Source: Chelonobacter sp006228105
Lineage (GTDB): Bacteria; Pseudomonadota; Gammaproteobacteria; Enterobacterales; Pasteurellaceae
Reading direction: 5' to 3' (one strand)
Assembly: GCF_006228105.1 (NCBI RefSeq)
Contig: NZ_VDHH01000068.1
Length of the DNA stretch: 30,981 nt
Of this stretch, positions 1 through 8,299 are shown piece by piece. The notes below the pieces were generated by a model. The model was not told the DNA's origin. It made no database searches and saw nothing but the letters and a program-made list of their open reading frames with translations. Position 1 is the stretch's first letter; every line of letters starts with the position of its first letter. A program made the position numbers and the translations under genes.

Positions 1-15
1 AAGTTAACACCCGAA

Positions 16-314
16 TAGGGTCTGTTGATCTTTGTTTATATTTTGAGTTGTCGTTTAAAATGAGCACAATCTAGGCGTAAGCCGAAATCAATAGTGGGAC
101 TATTGATGAGGATTACAACGACGAGTGTGCTCATTTTAAACACAATCCGCAGGACTATGACTGTTTTTCGCCATTACTTTTCGCTACTACAGCGGCGTTA
201 AAAGCCGTTCGTTTAGAATCACTAAACTTCACGACTTTTGCCTTATTTATTTGCAAAAAGAGTGGCGAAAAATAGTCTATAGCTCAAATTATAAACAAAG
301 ATCAACAGACCCTA
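16..314. mobile_element. MITE-like element with 25-bp terminal inverted repeats
   Basis: Bases 16-40 and 290-314 are perfect reverse complements (25 bp; the outer end reads TAGGGTCTGTTGATC). The similarity continues inward with mismatches to about base 48 on the left and 282 on the right. Inside are two further palindromic halves. On the left, 53-68 pairs perfectly with 126-141, extending to 48/145 with one bulge, and encloses a perfect 9-bp stem 87-95/99-107. On the right, roughly 157-181 pairs imperfectly with 256-281 and encloses a 6-bp stem 211-216/222-227. There is no ORF of useful length. GAA flanks both ends (13-15, 315-317), and the ends themselves are TA, so either a 3-bp duplication or a TA target is possible. 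I infer a non-autonomous transposon relative; the parent transposase family is not recognised. Confidence 0.6.
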
Positions 315-373
315 GAATAGCCGTTTTATTGTAACGCACTTTAAACCGCACTTTGCATTTTTTAAACCATCAA

Positions 374-412
374 TATAAAAAAAGCCATATTTCCTAAAAA
401 ATATGGCTTTTA
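374..412 (-). terminator. Rho-independent terminator of the dcw/lpxC operon
   Basis: An 11-bp perfect stem (380-390 with 401-411, AAAAGCCATAT/ATATGGCTTTT) has a 10-base loop. Read on the minus strand it is followed by a run of T. It lies 17 bp beyond the lpxC stop codon and is the first convincing intrinsic terminator after mraZ. The A run on the other side could let it work in both directions. Confidence 0.85.
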
Positions 413-427
413 AAACATCATTAAGGC

Positions 428-1345
428 TTAAATCATAATTTGAGCAGGAACCAAATACCCTTGCGGCACTTTTGCTTCCTGTTCAAAGGTGACAAATTCC
501 CATGCGGTTTGATCAGCCAACACCGCTCTCAGCAATTTATTATTTAGCCCGTGCCCCGATTTATAGGCTTTGAAAGCACCGATGATATTATGGCTCGCCA
601 TATACAGATCGCCAACCGCATCCAACAACTTATGTCGAACCAATTCATCTTTAAAGCGTAGCCCATCTTCGTTCAAAATCCGATAATCATCGAGCACAAT
701 GGCATTATCTAGACTACCGCCTAGCGCTAAACCTTGGGCTTGCAGATATTCAATATCTTTCATAAAACCAAATGTCCGCGCCCGGCTGATTTGCTGGATA
801 AACGCTTGGGTCGAAAAATCTAATTTATAGTTGGTGACATTGCTATCAATTGCCGGATGTTTAAAATCAATAGTGAAATCCAAATGAAAACCGTGATAAG
901 GTTTGAATTCAGCCCACTTATCACCATCTTCAACCCGCACTGATTTTTTGATGCGGATAAATTTCTTGGCTGCAGCCTGCTCTTCAATACCGGTATCCAG
1001 CAACAAGTAGATAAACGGTGCCGCACTGCCGTCCATAATCGGAATTTCCGGCGCATCGACTTCAATAATAATGTTGTCAATTCCCAATGCCGCCAGCGCC
1101 GAATTGATATGCTCGACCGTTGAAACACGCACACCGTCATCGTTCACCAAACAAGTACACAACATCGTGTCACGAATCGCATCGGCTTTTGCAACAAAGC
1201 TGACCGGCGGATTCAAGTCGGTACGACAATAGATCACGCCGGTATTCACTTCTGCCGGACGCATGGTCAACGTCACTTTTTTACCGCTGTGCAAGCCGAT
1301 ACCCGTGACTTTGACACTTTGTTTTAATGTTCTTTGTTTAATCAT
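428..1345 (-). CDS. lpxC: UDP-3-O-acyl-N-acetylglucosamine deacetylase LpxC
   Basis: This zinc deacetylase removes acetate from UDP-3-O-acyl-GlcNAc, the committed step of lipid A synthesis in the cytoplasm. The protein has 305 residues, the same length as the E. coli enzyme, and aligns without offset at the key sites. The zinc ligands are His79 (VEHINSAL), His238 and Asp242 (HKLLDAVGD), and the catalytic-site His265 lies in SGHGLNN. The ATG has an AGAGAG ribosome site a few bases upstream. It is last in the dcw cluster, 60 bp after ftsZ, as in E. coli; an uptake signal (1381-1389) lies in that gap. In E. coli LpxC is controlled mainly by FtsH proteolysis, and a C-terminal tail ending in hydrophobic residues is also present here (AQIMI). 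Confidence 0.97.
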   Translation of the reverse strand: MIKQRTLKQSVKVTGIGLHSGKKVTLTMRPAEVNTGVIYCRTDLNPPVSFVAKADAIRDTMLCTCLVNDDGVRVSTVEHINSALAALGIDNIIIEVDAPEIPIMDGSAAPFIYLLLDTGIEEQAAAKKFIRIKKSVRVEDGDKWAEFKPYHGFHLDFTIDFKHPAIDSNVTNYKLDFSTQAFIQQISRARTFGFMKDIEYLQAQGLALGGSLDNAIVLDDYRILNEDGLRFKDELVRHKLLDAVGDLYMASHNIIGAFKAYKSGHGLNNKLLRAVLADQTAWEFVTFEQEAKVPQGYLVPAQIMI

Positions 1346-1405
1346 AAACTCTCTTTAGTACCCCTATCCGGATACAACAAACCGCACTTTTAAATTTGTT
1401 AAAAG

Positions 1406-2626
1406 CTAGTCGGCTTGGTTACGCAAAAATGATGGAATATCAAATAAGTTATTCTCATCAAACTCTTTTGGTTTAGCAGTTTCTGCACCGACGGCGGTTT
1501 TACTGCCGTAACTGCTACTGCCATACCCTTGATTAGACTGCGATTGTGGATTTAAGTTCGACTGTGAAGTCGCAAAACCGGATTGAACCGGATTCACGCT
1601 TGCTTGCGAACCACTATTATTGGCTTTTGGTGTAATCACTCTCAATTCATTCTCTTCTTTATTGCCAATACCGGTTGCCACAATTGTCACGCGAATCTCT
1701 TCGCTCATTTCCGGCACCAAGCTGGTACCAATAACCACGGTCGCCTCTTCCGAAGCAAAAGCACGAATAGTGTCGCCGACAGTTTGGAACTCTTCCAAAC
1801 CTAAATCCATACCGGCAGTGATGTTCACCAACACGCCACGGGCGCCAGACAGATCGATATCTTCCAACAATGGACTAGCAACAGCATCTTGTGCAGCTTT
1901 ATCTGCACGACCATCACCAACCTCACCGCTTGCAATACCGGTACCCATCATTGCATGCCCCATCTCTTGCATCACGGTACGCACATCGGCAAAGTCAACG
2001 TTGATTAAGCCCGGAGAAGTAATCATATCAGAGATTCCGCGTACGGCATTGCGCAAAATTTCGTTGGCGGTGGCAAAAGCATTAACCAGGGAGATATTTT
2101 TGCCCAGCACCTTCAACAATTTTTCATTTGGAATAACAATTAAAGAGTCAACAAATTTGGATAACTCACGAATACCGATTTCTGCCAACTGCATCCGTTT
2201 TTTACCCTCAAAACCAAACGGTTTAGTCACCACGGCAACGGTTAAAATGCCTAATTCTTTGGCAATTTGTGCCACAACAGGCGCCGCACCGGTACCTGTA
2301 CCGCCCCCCATTCCGGCGGCGATAAACACCATATCTGCGCCTTCCAAAATATTGCGAATCGCATCTTTATCATCTTCAGCCGCTTGACGACCAACATTCG
2401 GATTAGCACCTGCGCCCAAACCTTTGGTAGTGTTGCCACCGATCTGTACCGTTTGCTTCACCAAACTCTTACGCAATGCCTGAGCATCAGTATTGATTGA
2501 AAAAAATTCAACTCCGTGAATCTCTTCCTGCACCATTTGATTAACTGCGTTTCCGCCGCCACCGCCAACACCGACGACTTTAATCACCGCATCGGTAATG
2601 TCGTCAAACTCGATAGGCTCAAACAT
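1406..2626 (-). CDS. ftsZ: Cell division GTPase FtsZ
   Basis: FtsZ is the tubulin-like GTPase that polymerises into the Z ring at mid-cell. The protein has 406 residues. The GTP-binding signature GGGTGTG is at 107-113 after MVFIAAGMG. The synergy (T7) loop NVDFADV is at 209-215, with the catalytic Asp211 and Asp214. A variable Gln/Ser/Asn-rich linker (about 335-385) leads to the conserved C-terminal peptide DIPSFLRNQAD, the docking site for FtsA and ZipA. The ATG follows a strong GGGGAG site. The 77-bp gap to ftsA is one of the larger gaps in the cluster and could hold an ftsZ promoter, although no convincing -35/-10 pair was found. Confidence 0.98.
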   Translation of the reverse strand: MFEPIEFDDITDAVIKVVGVGGGGGNAVNQMVQEEIHGVEFFSINTDAQALRKSLVKQTVQIGGNTTKGLGAGANPNVGRQAAEDDKDAIRNILEGADMVFIAAGMGGGTGTGAAPVVAQIAKELGILTVAVVTKPFGFEGKKRMQLAEIGIRELSKFVDSLIVIPNEKLLKVLGKNISLVNAFATANEILRNAVRGISDMITSPGLINVDFADVRTVMQEMGHAMMGTGIASGEVGDGRADKAAQDAVASPLLEDIDLSGARGVLVNITAGMDLGLEEFQTVGDTIRAFASEEATVVIGTSLVPEMSEEIRVTIVATGIGNKEENELRVITPKANNSGSQASVNPVQSGFATSQSNLNPQSQSNQGYGSSSYGSKTAVGAETAKPKEFDENNLFDIPSFLRNQAD

Positions 2627-2703
2627 ATATTCTCCCCGTTATGTTTGTTTTATTTTGCAAAATGATAATGATAGCTGCTATTCTATTCGATAACCGCTGA
2701 TTA

Positions 2704-3981
2704 TCAAAACTGATTTTTTATCATTGTAAAAAATTTAACGATATAATCCTTGGTTCTTGATAACAAGCCCAACGAACTGCCGCCGCTATCCCGTTGCCGC
2801 ACTTCATCTGCATTATTATAATTATGATGAAGCAGCCCCAGCACAGTTGCATATTGTGGCTTGCTGACATAATCGGTTAAACCCGCCAAATTGAGTGGTG
2901 TTCCGACCCGCACTTGCGGACCAAAAATCTCTGCTGCACACTCGGTAATATCTTCAATTTGCGAACCACCGCCGGTTAATACAATTCCGGCAATTAAATC
3001 CGATTTAATCTGCTTGTCGTCCAATTCACGCTTCAATATCAAGAGTTCTTTTTCAACAAATTTTAATAGTTCTTGATAACGAGCTGAGGTCACAACCGAC
3101 AGCATCTCTTTTGCCAGACTGCGTGGTGCGCGCCCGCCTACACTCGGTACTTCAATTTTCTTATCCGGGTTATTCTGTGGCGGTGTGATCGCACTGCCAT
3201 AGGCGACTTTAATTTTTTCCGCTTCCATTCTGGAAGTGCTGAATGCATAGGCGACATCATCAGTGACGCGATTGCCGGCATAAGGAATCACCTTACTGAA
3301 ACGTAGCGAGCCGTTGGTATAGACAATAATATCAATCGTACCACCACCAATATCAATCAAACAAACACCCAGTTCCTTTTCATCTTCGGTCAACACCGAA
3401 TAGCTGGAAGCTAAACCGGAAAATACCACTTCATCCACTTTTAAACCGGCGCGGGCGACCGCTTTTTTCAGATTGTTCAACCAGCTTTGATGACAAGCAA
3501 TCAAGTGCGCCTGCGCCTGCAAACGAACGCCTTGCAGTCCTAACGGGTTTTTGATATTCAACTGCTTATCCACAGCAAACTCTTGTGGAATAACATGTAA
3601 AATGCTTAATCCTTCGCCCATTTTGACTGATTGAGCGATATTCATTGCCCCTTCAATCTCCTCCGCCGTCACTTCGCCACTGGCGATCGGTACTAAACCG
3701 CTTTCATTCAAACTTTGAATATGTTCACCCGTAATCGCCAACGATACACTGACAATTTGGCAATCGGCAATCGATTCTGCACCTTCGATCGCCCGTTGGA
3801 TAGAGTTCACTACTGCATCCAAATCGGTAATACTGCCGCGATCAATCCCTTTCGATGGGCTACTGCCGACACCGAGCACATTGACTACGCCGTCCGGCAA
3901 CACCTCTCCGACCACAGCCACAACTTTGGAAGTACCCACTTCCAAGCCAACTTTTATTTTCGACTCAACAATCTTTGCCAT
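2704..3981 (-). CDS. ftsA: Cell division protein FtsA (actin-like Z-ring anchor)
   Basis: FtsA is an actin/Hsp70-fold ATPase that tethers FtsZ to the inner membrane and recruits later division proteins. With this start it has 425 residues. The first nucleotide-binding loop (GLEVGTSKV) is near the N terminus, the second phosphate motif (LIDIGGGTIDI) is mid-protein, and the adenosine motif (IVLTGGGSQIED) is near residue 335. The C-terminal segment LLSRTKDYIVKFFTMIKNQF fits the known amphipathic membrane-targeting helix. The frame is open 7 codons further upstream only to a TTG at 4002. I prefer the ATG at 3981, which has AAGAAG upstream and gives the expected MAKIVESKIKVGLEVGTSK beginning. It starts 25 bp after the ftsQ stop. 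Confidence 0.96.
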   Translation of the reverse strand: MAKIVESKIKVGLEVGTSKVVAVVGEVLPDGVVNVLGVGSSPSKGIDRGSITDLDAVVNSIQRAIEGAESIADCQIVSVSLAITGEHIQSLNESGLVPIASGEVTAEEIEGAMNIAQSVKMGEGLSILHVIPQEFAVDKQLNIKNPLGLQGVRLQAQAHLIACHQSWLNNLKKAVARAGLKVDEVVFSGLASSYSVLTEDEKELGVCLIDIGGGTIDIIVYTNGSLRFSKVIPYAGNRVTDDVAYAFSTSRMEAEKIKVAYGSAITPPQNNPDKKIEVPSVGGRAPRSLAKEMLSVVTSARYQELLKFVEKELLILKRELDDKQIKSDLIAGIVLTGGGSQIEDITECAAEIFGPQVRVGTPLNLAGLTDYVSKPQYATVLGLLHHNYNNADEVRQRDSGGSSLGLLSRTKDYIVKFFTMIKNQF

Positions 3982-4006
3982 ATTCGTGTACTTCTTTGCC
4001 AATTAA

Positions 4007-4795
4007 TTAATCTTCATCAGTTTCCGTCTGAACCGGAAGCGCTTTAAACCCAACGGCAGCACCGCTGTTATATCGTAAATCAACATAGTCGATTTGTTGG
4101 TTATCCGGCACTTCTATCTGCGGGTAAATCGTTGCAAACCGCTCAATTTTCTGTTTCCATTCACCACGCCCGAGCTTTAATTCGATACCGTTGCTTAAGC
4201 TAACCTGCCAAGCACCACGGCTGTCGATCTGCATCGACTGCAAGGTCATATTTTTGGCTTTCAACGCATTACTTATCTGATACCAAGCCGACAGAACCTC
4301 ACGGCTTTGGAAATCATTGCCCTGCAAATTCGGCAGCTGCAAGCCTTCTCGCTTCTCTGGCGGCAAGCTGAAAATCGTGCCGTCGGCTGCCAATAATTGC
4401 CGTTCATTCCAAAAAGCGACCGGACTGTATTCCGCCACCGCAATACTCAATTTATTCGGCCAAATCTTGCGTACCAACGCCCCTTTAACCCAAGGCATCA
4501 GTTCGATTTGCTGTTGAATCGACTCCACATCTTGTGAAAAATAGCCTTGCAACTCACCAAATTGAAGTAGACTGTCACGAATATCATTATAGCTGGTATA
4601 TTTCGGCTGCCCGATAACCGCAAATGAATTCAACGGTTGTTGATCCAAATAAAGCAAAAAATTCTGCCAATGACTGTAGCAATAATAACCAAATCCTAAG
4701 CATAATATCACAAATAGTGATTTCAACGGCACAAAAAACTTAAAACCGCTCTGTTCTGCCGTTGTCGGATGGATACGATTAGGTTTTACCGCCAT
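4007..4795 (-). CDS. ftsQ: Cell division protein FtsQ
   Basis: FtsQ is a bitopic inner-membrane protein that bridges FtsA/FtsK to the FtsBL-FtsWI synthase complex. The 262-residue product has a short cytoplasmic N terminus and one transmembrane helix at about residues 20-41 (FVPLKSLFVILCLGFGYYCY). A periplasmic POTRA domain begins near NSFAVIGQPKYTSYNDIRDSL, and the FtsQ beta domain follows, with the typical MPWVKGALVRKIWPNKLSI segment. Position between ddlB and ftsA is as in E. coli. The ATG lies only 2 bp after the ddlB TAG, so translation is probably coupled. Confidence 0.93.
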   Translation of the reverse strand: MAVKPNRIHPTTAEQSGFKFFVPLKSLFVILCLGFGYYCYSHWQNFLLYLDQQPLNSFAVIGQPKYTSYNDIRDSLLQFGELQGYFSQDVESIQQQIELMPWVKGALVRKIWPNKLSIAVAEYSPVAFWNERQLLAADGTIFSLPPEKREGLQLPNLQGNDFQSREVLSAWYQISNALKAKNMTLQSMQIDSRGAWQVSLSNGIELKLGRGEWKQKIERFATIYPQIEVPDNQQIDYVDLRYNSGAAVGFKALPVQTETDED

Positions 4796-4797
4796 GC

Positions 4798-5721
4798 CTA
4801 TACACTCAATTCTAAAATTTTAACCACCAGCTGTTCAAAGTCATAGCCTCTGGCTTTTGCCGCCATTGGGAACAAACTATGGCTAGTCATACCCGGTGCA
4901 GTATTGATTTCAACCAAATTAAAGCGCCCTTCACCGTCGGTCATCACATCAACACGGCTCCAGCCACGGCAACCGGTACTCTCGTAAGCCTGCTTAACCA
5001 GCTGTTTTAACTCTTGTTCGCGGGCTTCGCTCAATCCTGACGGACAAAAATATTGGGTGTCATCAGAAATATATTTTGCATCATAATCATAGAATTCTCC
5101 TTTCGGCACAATCCTAATCGACGGCAACACTTCCCCGTCTAATACCGGAACAGAATACTCATCGCCGGCTAGCCAAGCCTCAACCAACACAGTTTCATCA
5201 TACTGAAATGCCAACTCAACCGCACTTTGCAATGCTTCAAGCCGTTTGACTTTGGTCAGCCCGACACTAGAGCCTTCTAAAGAGGGTTTGACCATCAACG
5301 GCAAACCCAATTTCTCCACAATTTTTGTCGCATCAAATGCAGCAAAATCGGCTTTGTTAACGACCTCCATCTCGGCAACCGGCAAACCAAAACCTTTCCA
5401 TAACATTTTGGTGCGCATTTTGTCCATGGTCAACGAAGATGCCAACACGCCACAACCGGTATACGGAATCCCTAAAAACTCCAATACGCCCTGCACTGTG
5501 CCGTCTTCACCGCCACGTCCGTGCAAAATATTGAACACCCGCTCAAAACCCTGTTCCTTCAACTGTTGCAAACCGACCTGTTGCGGATCTACACCATGCA
5601 CATCAAAACCTTGATTTTTTAATGCCTGCAATACTGCTCGCCCAGAATTTAACGACACTTCACGCTCTGCCGACGTACCGCCGTACAAAACGGCAATTTT
5701 TTGTTGTTTTAACGGTTTCAT
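4798..5721 (-). CDS. ddlB: D-alanine--D-alanine ligase DdlB
   Basis: This ATP-grasp ligase joins two D-alanines to make the dipeptide that MurF adds to the peptidoglycan precursor. At 307 residues it is about the E. coli length. The N-terminal LYGGTSAEREVSLNSG carries the family's active-site Glu (Glu19). The ATP-grasp features are the VKPSLEGSSVGLTKV segment, the flexible loop YDYDAKYISDDTQYFCP with its conserved Tyr, and the C-terminal metal-binding EINTAPGMTSHSLFP. It lies 18 bp after murC and 2 bp before ftsQ. The ribosome site is weak (AGAG, 5 to 8 bases upstream). The tail of the FtsQ-proximal end has no additional domain. Confidence 0.96.
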   Translation of the reverse strand: MKPLKQQKIAVLYGGTSAEREVSLNSGRAVLQALKNQGFDVHGVDPQQVGLQQLKEQGFERVFNILHGRGGEDGTVQGVLEFLGIPYTGCGVLASSLTMDKMRTKMLWKGFGLPVAEMEVVNKADFAAFDATKIVEKLGLPLMVKPSLEGSSVGLTKVKRLEALQSAVELAFQYDETVLVEAWLAGDEYSVPVLDGEVLPSIRIVPKGEFYDYDAKYISDDTQYFCPSGLSEAREQELKQLVKQAYESTGCRGWSRVDVMTDGEGRFNLVEINTAPGMTSHSLFPMAAKARGYDFEQLVVKILELSV

Positions 5722-5739
5722 TTTGCGCTCTACCTACTG

Positions 5740-7182
5740 TTATTTCTTATTATTATTCCATAAATCAACCAGATTGCGTGATAATTTACTCACGCTGCCA
5801 GCCCCTTGCGCCAACACTAAATCACCGTTTTGCAGCACTTGATCCATAATTTCCGGTAATTTTTCCACATCAGACAATAAAATCGGATCGACTTTGCCCA
5901 AGTTACGAATCGAACGACACAGGGCACGGCTATCGGCACCGGCAATCGGCTCCTCGCCGGCAGCGTACACTTCCAGCATAATCAACGCATCGACTTTCGA
6001 CAGCACTTGTACGAAATCATCGAATAGATCACGAGTGCGTGAATAACGGTGTGGTTGGAACACCATCACCACGCGTTTATCCTGCCAACCGGAACGTGCC
6101 GCCTCAATGGTGACATCCACTTCCGTCGGGTGATGACCATAATCATCCACCAACATGACTTTTCCGCACGGTCGTTCGAATATGCCGAGTTGATCAAAAC
6201 GTCGTCCCGCCCCTTGAAAATCAACAAGTGCGGTCAAAATCGCCTCGTCGCCGATTCCCTCTTCCTTTGCCACCGCCAGTGCTGCCGTCGCATTCAAGGC
6301 ATTGTGTTTTCCCGGCACATTTAACACCACTGAAATGCGTTTGCCGGACGGATAAACCACGTCGTACAGCCCTTGGAAAGCCGTTTGACGATAATTTTCG
6401 ATCCGATAGTCCGCCTGCTTGCTGAAACCGTACGTGATCACTTGCCGACCGACGCTGGGAATAATCTCGTCTAATTCTTTGTCATCGGCACACATCACCG
6501 CCAAACCGTAGAACGGCAGGTTGTGCAAGAAATCAATGTAGGTCTGCTTCATTTTGGCAAAACTACCTTGATAGGTTTCCATATGATCCGGTTCAATATT
6601 GGTTACCACCGACACCATTGGCTGCAAATGCAAAAACGAGGCATCGCTTTCATCCGCTTCGGCGATCAGATAACGACTCAAGCCTAAATGCGCATTGGTA
6701 CCGGCCGATTTGACCAAGCCGCCGTTGACAAAGGTTGGATCCAGACCGGCTTGGGCATAAATCATGGCGATCATGGCGGTGGTGGTGGTTTTTCCATGTG
6801 TACCCGCAACTGCGATGCCATGTCGGAACCGCATGATTTCTGCCAACATTTGCGCCCGTTGAATCACCGGAATCCGCGCTTCGCGTGCGGCAACCACTTC
6901 CGGATTATCGGCTTTAATCGCACTGGAGACCACCACCACGCTTGCCTCTTTAATATTTTTGGCTTCGTGTTTGAAAAAGATCTTCGCCCCTAAATTGGTT
7001 AAACGCTGGGTTACTGCGCCGTCGGCAATATCCGAGCCGGTCACCAAATAGCCTTCGTTGACCAACACTTCGGCAATTCCGCCCATGCCTGCACCACCGA
7101 TGCCGACAAAATGGATCTGTTTGACCCGACGCATGCCCGGTACAAAATCCCGCAAGCGTTTTTGAAAATCATGTTGTTCCAT
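5740..7182 (-). CDS. murC: UDP-N-acetylmuramate--L-alanine ligase MurC
   Basis: MurC adds L-alanine to UDP-MurNAc, the first amino acid of the stem peptide, in the cytoplasm. With this start it has 480 residues. The nucleotide-fold motif HFVGIGGAGMGGIAE is near 24-38, the Mur ligase ATP loop GTHGKTTTT at 127-135, the central AEADESDASFL motif follows, and the C-terminal domain holds DDYGHHPTEV. The frame runs upstream to a TTG at 7263 that overlaps murG. I reject it because the ATG at 7182 has a good AGAGAAG site 5-6 bases away and gives the normal family N terminus. A 61-bp gap separates it from murG. Confidence 0.96.
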   Translation of the reverse strand: MEQHDFQKRLRDFVPGMRRVKQIHFVGIGGAGMGGIAEVLVNEGYLVTGSDIADGAVTQRLTNLGAKIFFKHEAKNIKEASVVVVSSAIKADNPEVVAAREARIPVIQRAQMLAEIMRFRHGIAVAGTHGKTTTTAMIAMIYAQAGLDPTFVNGGLVKSAGTNAHLGLSRYLIAEADESDASFLHLQPMVSVVTNIEPDHMETYQGSFAKMKQTYIDFLHNLPFYGLAVMCADDKELDEIIPSVGRQVITYGFSKQADYRIENYRQTAFQGLYDVVYPSGKRISVVLNVPGKHNALNATAALAVAKEEGIGDEAILTALVDFQGAGRRFDQLGIFERPCGKVMLVDDYGHHPTEVDVTIEAARSGWQDKRVVMVFQPHRYSRTRDLFDDFVQVLSKVDALIMLEVYAAGEEPIAGADSRALCRSIRNLGKVDPILLSDVEKLPEIMDQVLQNGDLVLAQGAGSVSKLSRNLVDLWNNNKK

Positions 7183-7243
7183 TATTCTTCTCTTTCTACT
7201 GTTTTTACTGTTATTCTTGCTGTTTTGCCTTTTTATAGCGTTA

Positions 7244-8299
7244 TCATTTAGCCACGCTGACAATCACCTCGGCAACCCGATCCGCAGCAAGCGGCTTAGC
7301 CATGGTTTTTGCCGTTTCCGCCATTTCTGCCAATTTTTTTCGATCCCATTGTTGCAAAAGTGCGGTAATCCGTTCGGCGTTCAGTTCGTTTTGCGGCACA
7401 ATTGTTGCGGCACCAACATCAGCAAGATAACAAGCATTCAAATATTGCTGTTGATCTTTATGTTGAAACGGCACAAAAATCGCTGCACTACCGACCGCGG
7501 CAATTTCTGATACCGTCAAGGCGCCGGAGCGGCAAACAATTAAATCCGCCCAAGCATAAGCTTGCGCCATATCATCAATAAATTCAGTGACTTGCACATT
7601 GGCGTCGTCGGGGTAACGTGCTTGAATGCTCTCCACATTACCCTGACCGACTTGATGGCGAATCTCCAGCGGTTGTTGGTATTGTTTCACCACCTCTGGC
7701 ATCAATAAATTCAGCACTCTCGCACCTTGACTGCCGCCAACAACCAGCACTTTCAACGCGCCTTGACGTGCCGCATACCGCACTTTGGGTTCCGACTGTT
7801 CAAACAACACCTGTCGCACCGGATTGCCGACCGCTTCCGCTTTGGCAAATGCATTCGGGAACGCCTGCAATACTTTAGTGGCAATTTTTGCTAACCATTT
7901 GTTGGTCAAACCGGCAACGGCATTTTGTTCATGCAGCACAATCGGTACGCCACACAGTTTGGCGGCAATGCCGCCCGGCCCTGAAACATAACCGCCCATG
8001 CCTAAAACCGCATGCGGTTGATATTGTTTGATAATTTTACGTGCCTGCCACACCGCACGCGTAATCGCAAATGGCGCTACCAGCAATGCCTTCAATCCTT
8101 TACCACGCAAACCCGAAATTTGAATAAATTCAATCGGAATACCGTGTTTTGGCACTAACGTGGCTTCCATGCGATCTTGAGTGCCCAACCAACAAATCTG
8201 CCAGCCTTGCTGTTGCAGTTTTTGTGCCACCGCAATCGCCGGAAAAACATGCCCGCCGGTGCCACCCGCCATCACCAATAACCGTTTCTGTTCTGTCAT
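7244..8299 (-). CDS. murG: Lipid II synthase MurG (UDP-GlcNAc:lipid I GlcNAc transferase)
   Basis: This GT28-family glycosyltransferase on the inner face of the membrane adds GlcNAc to lipid I to make lipid II. The protein has 351 residues. The N-terminal glycine loop MAGGTGGHVFPA (10-21) and the second loop GMGGYVSGPGG form the acceptor side. VVGGSQGA and the donor-binding segment ICRSGALTVSEIAAVGSAAIFVP are the expected C-terminal motifs, followed by the HKDQQQYLNA helix. Its ATG directly abuts the ftsW stop (TAAATG, no gap), which strongly suggests translational coupling with the FtsW polymerase that uses its product. Confidence 0.97.
   Translation of the reverse strand: MTEQKRLLVMAGGTGGHVFPAIAVAQKLQQQGWQICWLGTQDRMEATLVPKHGIPIEFIQISGLRGKGLKALLVAPFAITRAVWQARKIIKQYQPHAVLGMGGYVSGPGGIAAKLCGVPIVLHEQNAVAGLTNKWLAKIATKVLQAFPNAFAKAEAVGNPVRQVLFEQSEPKVRYAARQGALKVLVVGGSQGARVLNLLMPEVVKQYQQPLEIRHQVGQGNVESIQARYPDDANVQVTEFIDDMAQAYAWADLIVCRSGALTVSEIAAVGSAAIFVPFQHKDQQQYLNACYLADVGAATIVPQNELNAERITALLQQWDRKKLAEMAETAKTMAKPLAADRVAEVIVSVAK

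Noticed and set aside
1620..2387. 255-codon open frame on the plus strand opposite ftsZ
   Set aside because: It lies wholly antisense to a highly conserved gene, has no ribosome site or recognisable domain, and its composition mirrors ftsZ codons. The same applies to other long antisense frames such as 13312-13863.
3982..4002. Upstream TTG start for ftsA (and similar upstream extensions of murC to 7263, ftsI to 16641, ftsW to 9589, ybeY to 21706)
   Set aside because: In each case an ATG with a better ribosome site lies downstream, fits the family N terminus and removes an implausible overlap with the preceding gene.
1390..5218. 3.8-kb stretch over ftsZ-ftsA-ftsQ without an exact uptake signal
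   Set aside because: With a mean spacing near 756 bp and exponential gaps, about 0.26 gaps this long are expected among 41, so it is not remarkable alone.
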